In this document: in pieces, positions 60,426 to 64,000 of the stretch | Position numbering within the stretch: position 1 is the stretch's first letter | Layout: each line of letters begins with the position of its first letter | Origin: Enhydrobacter sp. | GTDB taxonomy: Bacteria > Pseudomonadota > Alphaproteobacteria > Reyranellales > Reyranellaceae | DNA length: 64,000 nt | Assembly: GCA_025808875.1 (NCBI GenBank) | Contig: CP075528.1 | Coordinates: forward strand, 2,726,473 to 2,790,472 | Reading direction: 5' to 3' | Notes under the pieces: model-generated | Database searches by the model: none | Told to the model about the DNA's origin: nothing | The model's input: the letters and a program-made list of their open reading frames with translations, nothing else | Program-made: the position numbers and the translations under genes

Positions 60426-61193
60426 ATGGGCAAGTTCCTCACACCCTTGATAGACACCGAACCGACGGCGGCCACGCATCTCGGCGCATGGACTCCCGCG
60501 CCGCGTCGGTCGTTCCCGACGAGCGGCCGGCTGGCCTATTTCTATCCCGACACCGGGCCGCTCAGGCGCGAGCTCTACGTCAAGCACCTGGAATTCTTCA
60601 GGAACGGCGCGCAGCACCGCGAGCGCCTGATGATGGCCGCCAACCGTATCGGCAAGACCGAGGGCATCGGCGGCTACGAGACCACCTTGCACCTCACCGG
60701 CCTCTATCCGCACTGGTGGGAAGGCCATCGCTTCGACCGGCCGATCCGCGCCTGGGCCGTCGGCCGCACCGCGGCCACCACCCGCGACATCATCCAGGCC
60801 AAGCTGTGCGGCCCGGTGGCCTTCGAAGGCGGCAGGAAGCGCGTCGCCGGCAGCGGCCTGATCCCGGCCGACACGATCGGCGCCGTCTCCTGGCAGCGCG
60901 GCGTCGCCGACGCCGTCGACACCCTGCAGGTGCGCCACGCGTCGGGTGGCTTGTCGACGCTCGGCTTCAAGTCGTTCGAGCAGGGCCGCGGCGCCTTCGA
61001 GGGCACCGAGCGCGAGCTGATCTGGCTCGACGAGGAGCCGCCGATGGCGGTCTACGTCGAATGCCTGATCCGCACCATGACGGTCGGCGGCATCGTCATG
61101 CTGACCTTCACGCCGCTGCAGGGCATGACCGAACTCGTCCGCGCCTTCCTCGACGCCGAGCGACGAAGGCAGGCCGGAGAAAACGAGACATGA
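60426..61193 (+). CDS. Phage terminase large-subunit ATPase domain, truncated
   Basis: The 255-residue protein holds the ATPase half of a terminase large subunit. Walker A is in RLMMAANRIGKTEGIG (71-78) and Walker B is LIWLDEEPP (about 197-205). The coupling motif is in VMLTFTPLQGMTELV. The C-terminal RNase H-like nuclease domain that cuts DNA during packaging is missing. Full-length TerL has over 450 residues, and the frame ends 44 bases before the ilvE stop. Either this is a remnant of a prophage, or a domesticated DNA-motor fragment. It is divergent from the small-subunit-like gene. Confidence 0.72.
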   Translation: MGKFLTPLIDTEPTAATHLGAWTPAPRRSFPTSGRLAYFYPDTGPLRRELYVKHLEFFRNGAQHRERLMMAANRIGKTEGIGGYETTLHLTGLYPHWWEGHRFDRPIRAWAVGRTAATTRDIIQAKLCGPVAFEGGRKRVAGSGLIPADTIGAVSWQRGVADAVDTLQVRHASGGLSTLGFKSFEQGRGAFEGTERELIWLDEEPPMAVYVECLIRTMTVGGIVMLTFTPLQGMTELVRAFLDAERRRQAGENET

Positions 61194-61236
61194 CGCCCCA
61201 ACCGGTCGGCGCAAGACGCCAACGAGGGCGGCGATG

Positions 61237-62346
61237 CTAGAAGACCTTGTGCACCCAGCCGTGCGGGTCCCTGGCGCGGCAGCGCTGGATGTCGATCAGG
61301 GCCGACTTCAGTTTCTCCGTGCGCTCGGCCGACTGGCCGTTGCCGATCACGAACTCGCCCTCGGCCGAACGGATCGTGCCGAGCGGCGTCAGCACCGCGG
61401 CGGTGCCGCAGGCGAAGGTCTCGCGCAGGCGGCCGCTCTTGGCGTCGGCCTTCCATTGCTCGTAGGCGTAGGGCTGCTCGCGCACCGTGATGCCCATGTC
61501 CTTGGCCAGCTCGAGGATCGAATCGCGGGTGATGCCGGGCAGGATGGTGCCGCCGAGCGGCGGCGTCTGCATCGAGCCGTCGTCGAACACGAAGAAGATG
61601 TTCATGCCGCCCAGTTCCTCGATCCACTTGCGCTCGACGGCGTCGAGGAACACGACCTGCTCGCAGCCGTGCTTGTAGGCGTCCATCTGCGCCATCAGGC
61701 TGGCGGCGTAATTGCCGCCGCACTTGGCCGCGCCGGTGCCGCCGGGCGCGGCGCGCGTGAGGTCGCGCTCGACCCACACCGAGACGGCGCTGTCCTTGGT
61801 CTTGAAGTAGGAGCCGACCGGCGAGGCAATGACGATGAAGAGATATTCCGACGACGGCTTGACGCCGAGGAACACCTCGTTGGCGATCATGAACGGCCGC
61901 AGATAGAGGCTGCCGTCGCCCTCGGGGATCCAGTCGCGGTCGAGCCGCACCAGCTGGTCGAGCGCCTCGACGAAGGTCTCCTCCGGCAGGCGCGGCATGG
62001 CGAGCCGGTCGGCCGACTGGTTGAAGCGCCGCGCGTTGGCCTCGGGCCGGAACATCACGGCGCCGCCCTCGGCGGTGCGGTAGGCCTTCAGCCCCTCGAA
62101 GATCTCCTGGCTGTAGTGCAGCACGGCCGACGCGGGATCCATCGAGATCGGGCCGCGCGGGCCGATCGTGGCATCGTGCCAGCCCCTGCCCTCGGTGTAG
62201 CGGATCGTGACCATGTGGTCGGTGAAGGCACGGCCGAAGCCGGGATCGCGCAGGATGGCGGCGCGCTTGTCGGGCGGCGTCGGTGCGGGATGGGCGACGC
62301 GCTCGAACGCGATCGGCGTGGTCTGGGCGAGCGGGCTGTCCGGCAT
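61237..62346 (-). CDS. ilvE: Branched-chain amino acid aminotransferase
   Basis: The 369-residue PLP-dependent fold-type IV enzyme transfers the amino group between glutamate and the 2-oxo acids of Leu, Ile and Val. The PLP lysine is K208 in GGTGAAKCGGNYA. HYSQEIFEGLKAYR and ACGTAAVLTPLG match class-2 (mitochondrial-type) BCATs. The start ATG at 62346 has ACGGAG eight bases before. A GTG at 62355 is also in frame but overlaps that site. It is the transaminating step before the bkd complex at 43.4-48.4 kb. Confidence 0.93.
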   Translation of the reverse strand: MPDSPLAQTTPIAFERVAHPAPTPPDKRAAILRDPGFGRAFTDHMVTIRYTEGRGWHDATIGPRGPISMDPASAVLHYSQEIFEGLKAYRTAEGGAVMFRPEANARRFNQSADRLAMPRLPEETFVEALDQLVRLDRDWIPEGDGSLYLRPFMIANEVFLGVKPSSEYLFIVIASPVGSYFKTKDSAVSVWVERDLTRAAPGGTGAAKCGGNYAASLMAQMDAYKHGCEQVVFLDAVERKWIEELGGMNIFFVFDDGSMQTPPLGGTILPGITRDSILELAKDMGITVREQPYAYEQWKADAKSGRLRETFACGTAAVLTPLGTIRSAEGEFVIGNGQSAERTEKLKSALIDIQRCRARDPHGWVHKVF

Positions 62347-62406
62347 GGCGTTCACTCCGTTTGGCGCGGCTTTTATCGGCTTTGCCGCGCCTTGTCAGCG
62401 GCGAGG

Positions 62407-63606
62407 TTAGGCCGGTTTCACCTCGGCGCCCAGCCAGTCGATGGCGGCCTGCACGCCGCCCTTGCCGTGCGGGATGTCGAGCGCCGACAGCGCCATTTCG
62501 ACGGTGCCCAGCGTGCCGAGGATCATCGGCGCGTTGACGTGGCCCATGTGCGCGATGCGAAACGCCTTGCCCGACAGCTCGCCGATGCCGTGGCCGAGGA
62601 TGACGCCGCACTGCTTGTTGCAGTAGTCGCGGATCGCCTCGGGATCGCGGCCGTTGACCAGCACGCAGGTCACCGAATCGGAGCGCTCGTCCGCCTCGGC
62701 GATGTTGAAGCCGATCGCCTGGCCCTCGGACCACACGCCGACGGCGCGGCGCACCGCCTCGGCCAGCAGGCGATGGCGGCGGAAGACGTTGTCGAGGCCC
62801 TCCTCGAACAGCATGTCGAGCGCCTGGCGCATGCCGAACAGCAGGTGCTCGGGCGGCGTGCCGGCGTATTTCTGATAGTGCTGGTCGCCCTCGCGGTCGG
62901 TCCAGTCCCAGTAGGGCGTGCGCAGGCCCGCCGTCTTGTGGATCTCGCGCGCGCGGTCGTTGGCGGCGACGAGGCCGAGGCCGGGCGGCGTCATCATGCC
63001 CTTCTGCGAGCCCGACATGGCGACGTCGACGCCCCACTCGTCCATCTTGAACGGCATGCAGCCGAGCGACGCGACGGCGTCGACCATCAGCAGCGCGTCG
63101 TGCTTGGCGGCGCGGATCGCCTGGCCGATCGCCTCGATGTCGTTCACCACCCCCGAGGCGGTGTCGATCTGGGCGACGAGGATCGCCTTGATGGTGCCGG
63201 AGCCGTTGGCCTTCTTGTCCGCCTTGAGGCGCGCCTCGAGCTCGGCCGGCCGCACGGCGCGGCGCATGTCGCCCTTCAGGATCTCGACCTCGCAGCCCAT
63301 GCGGCGCGCGCTCTCGCCCCAGCCGATGGCGAAGCGGCCGCTCTCCAGCACCAGGATCCTGTCGCCCTTGCTGAGCACGTTGGTCAGCGAGGCTTCCCAG
63401 GCGCCGTGGCCGTTGGAGATGTAGAGGTAGGCGCGCCCCCTGGTGTGGAAGACCCGCGCCACGTCCCTGAGCAGACCGTCGGTCAGCGCGAGCAGCGGGC
63501 CCGAATAGATGTCGACCGCCGGCCGATGCATCGCCCGCAACACCTCGTCCGGCACCGTCGTCGGGCCGGGAATCGCCAGGAACTCACGTCCCGCACGCAC
63601 GCTCAT
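62407..63606 (-). CDS. Class V aminotransferase (serine--glyoxylate/alanine--glyoxylate type)
   Basis: The 399-residue PLP enzyme of fold type I begins MSVRAGREFLAIPGPTTVPDEVL. The PLP lysine is K202 in MSGSQKGMM, and the Asp in LLMVDAVASLG (D176) contacts the PLP nitrogen. PGPTTVPDEV and LFGMRQALDML are typical of serine-glyoxylate and alanine-glyoxylate aminotransferases, which make glycine from glyoxylate. Which donor is used cannot be decided by reading. The ilvE gene lies 60 bases downstream, and this gene may share its promoter region. Confidence 0.9.
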   Translation of the reverse strand: MSVRAGREFLAIPGPTTVPDEVLRAMHRPAVDIYSGPLLALTDGLLRDVARVFHTRGRAYLYISNGHGAWEASLTNVLSKGDRILVLESGRFAIGWGESARRMGCEVEILKGDMRRAVRPAELEARLKADKKANGSGTIKAILVAQIDTASGVVNDIEAIGQAIRAAKHDALLMVDAVASLGCMPFKMDEWGVDVAMSGSQKGMMTPPGLGLVAANDRAREIHKTAGLRTPYWDWTDREGDQHYQKYAGTPPEHLLFGMRQALDMLFEEGLDNVFRRHRLLAEAVRRAVGVWSEGQAIGFNIAEADERSDSVTCVLVNGRDPEAIRDYCNKQCGVILGHGIGELSGKAFRIAHMGHVNAPMILGTLGTVEMALSALDIPHGKGGVQAAIDWLGAEVKPA

Positions 63607-63707
63607 CGTCTCGTCTTTCCTTTCCGCGCGTCCCGCCATCCCGGCGGGCGCGGCCGGCACACTAGCACAGCCGAAAAGTGCGCGGATACGACGACACGGG
63701 GCTGCGG

Positions 63708-63881
63708 CTACATGAGCATCTCGCCGGCCATCAGGGCGAGAATCACGAATACCGCAAATACGATCAGGGCCAGCACGAACAGCCATTTGGCGATGGTGCG
63801 CGCGCCCGCGGCGATGCCGGTGAATCCGAAGACTCCGGCGATCACCGAGACGACGAGGAAGATCAGCGCCCATTTCAGCAT
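63708..63881 (-). CDS. DUF1328 (YtjA-type) small membrane protein
   Basis: The 57-residue protein reads MLKWALIFLVVSVIAGVFGF, then TGIAAGARTIAKWLFVLALI and VFAVFVILALMAGEMLM. It has two hydrophobic helices around G-A-R-T-I-A-K-W-L-F, the DUF1328/YtjA pattern. It is a small inner-membrane protein of unknown function. A strong ribosome site, GGAGG, lies five bases before the ATG. Its start shares bases with the TGA of the upstream frame (TGATG), which suggests coupled translation. It is too short for ordinary gene callers. Confidence 0.85.
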   Translation of the reverse strand: MLKWALIFLVVSVIAGVFGFTGIAAGARTIAKWLFVLALIVFAVFVILALMAGEMLM

Positions 63882-64000
63882 CACCACCTCCCCGGCGTCG
63901 GCGGCGGCGGCGACGCGGATGCATCGCGGAACGTCCAGCGCCCCTCGACGTCGCGGCCGGCGACCGCATCGGAGACGGGCGACGACCGATGCGTATGAAG
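63881..64000 (-). CDS. 3' end of an unidentified gene
   Basis: An open frame on the minus strand enters from outside the window and ends TGA at 63881-63883, reading LHTHRSSPVSDAVAGRDVEG, then RWTFRDASASPPPPTPGRW. Residue use and the coupling TGATG to the DUF1328 gene favour a real gene. Only 38 codons are visible, so no product can be named. Confidence 0.4.
   Translation of the reverse strand, partial: LHTHRSSPVSDAVAGRDVEGRWTFRDASASPPPPTPGRW

Overview
This window is a piece of a high-GC (about 65-70% in lines counted by hand) bacterial chromosome. It most probably comes from an alphaproteobacterium with a broad soil-type catabolic repertoire. The support is gene content and linkage: glutathione transferases, a GMC oxidoreductase, a Rieske oxygenase, amidases, a branched-chain 2-oxoacid dehydrogenase operon, and mrcA close to prfB. 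Many genes also have very short leaders. No marker gives a genus. Genes are dense, often overlapping by 1-4 bases, and no rRNA, tRNA or CRISPR array was seen.

Region by region. 1-8.6 kb: the end of an acyl-CoA ligase gene, a GST, an isocitrate-lyase-fold enzyme, a GNAT gene followed by a truncated copy of itself, a very small transcription unit with its own promoter and hairpin, a glyoxalase, a DHDPS-family aldolase, and an FAA-hydrolase/amidase/RluA run. 8.5-12.3 kb: a four-gene ABC export operon with a NEW3-domain exported protein. 12.3-20.2 kb: GST, alcohol dehydrogenase, alpha/beta hydrolase, then Rieske oxygenase, glutamine-synthetase-like enzyme and CutA. A TetR gene and a glyoxalase gene diverge across a perfect palindrome, and a nitronate monooxygenase follows. 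20.2-32.3 kb: glyoxalase and amidase, a two-HKD phospholipase-D protein with a cysteine-rich insert, a MetE-like enzyme, an amidohydrolase between two small secreted proteins with related C-termini, and a four-gene run of GMC oxidoreductase, NHL protein, MetE/UROD-like protein and 2-hydroxyacid dehydrogenase. 32.3-48.4 kb: transporters (MFS, TauE/SafE), hemerythrin, a glycine-rich repeat protein, an 18-bp-repeat secreted protein, an F420/FMN-type oxidoreductase, a pqiB-pqiC-pqiA operon, a lone amino-acid-binding protein, and the complete bkd operon (E1alpha, E1beta, E2, E3).

48.7-54.4 kb is the accessory region. An orphan ribbon-helix-helix antitoxin-like gene and a 5'-truncated reading frame lead into an AT-richer (about 50% GC) four-gene operon on the minus strand. 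It encodes a DNA cytosine-5 methyltransferase, an HD-domain phosphohydrolase, an ORC/CDC6-like AAA+ ATPase and an unrecognised 324-residue protein. This operon is the best candidate in the window for an undescribed defence or DNA-conflict system.

54.4-64 kb: prfB with its programmed +1 frameshift site, a GDSL-like protein, mrcA (PBP1a), a divergent pair of terminase-type phage remnants, ilvE, a class-V aminotransferase and a DUF1328-type small membrane protein. IlvE and the bkd complex supply the two steps that turn branched-chain amino acids into acyl-CoAs.
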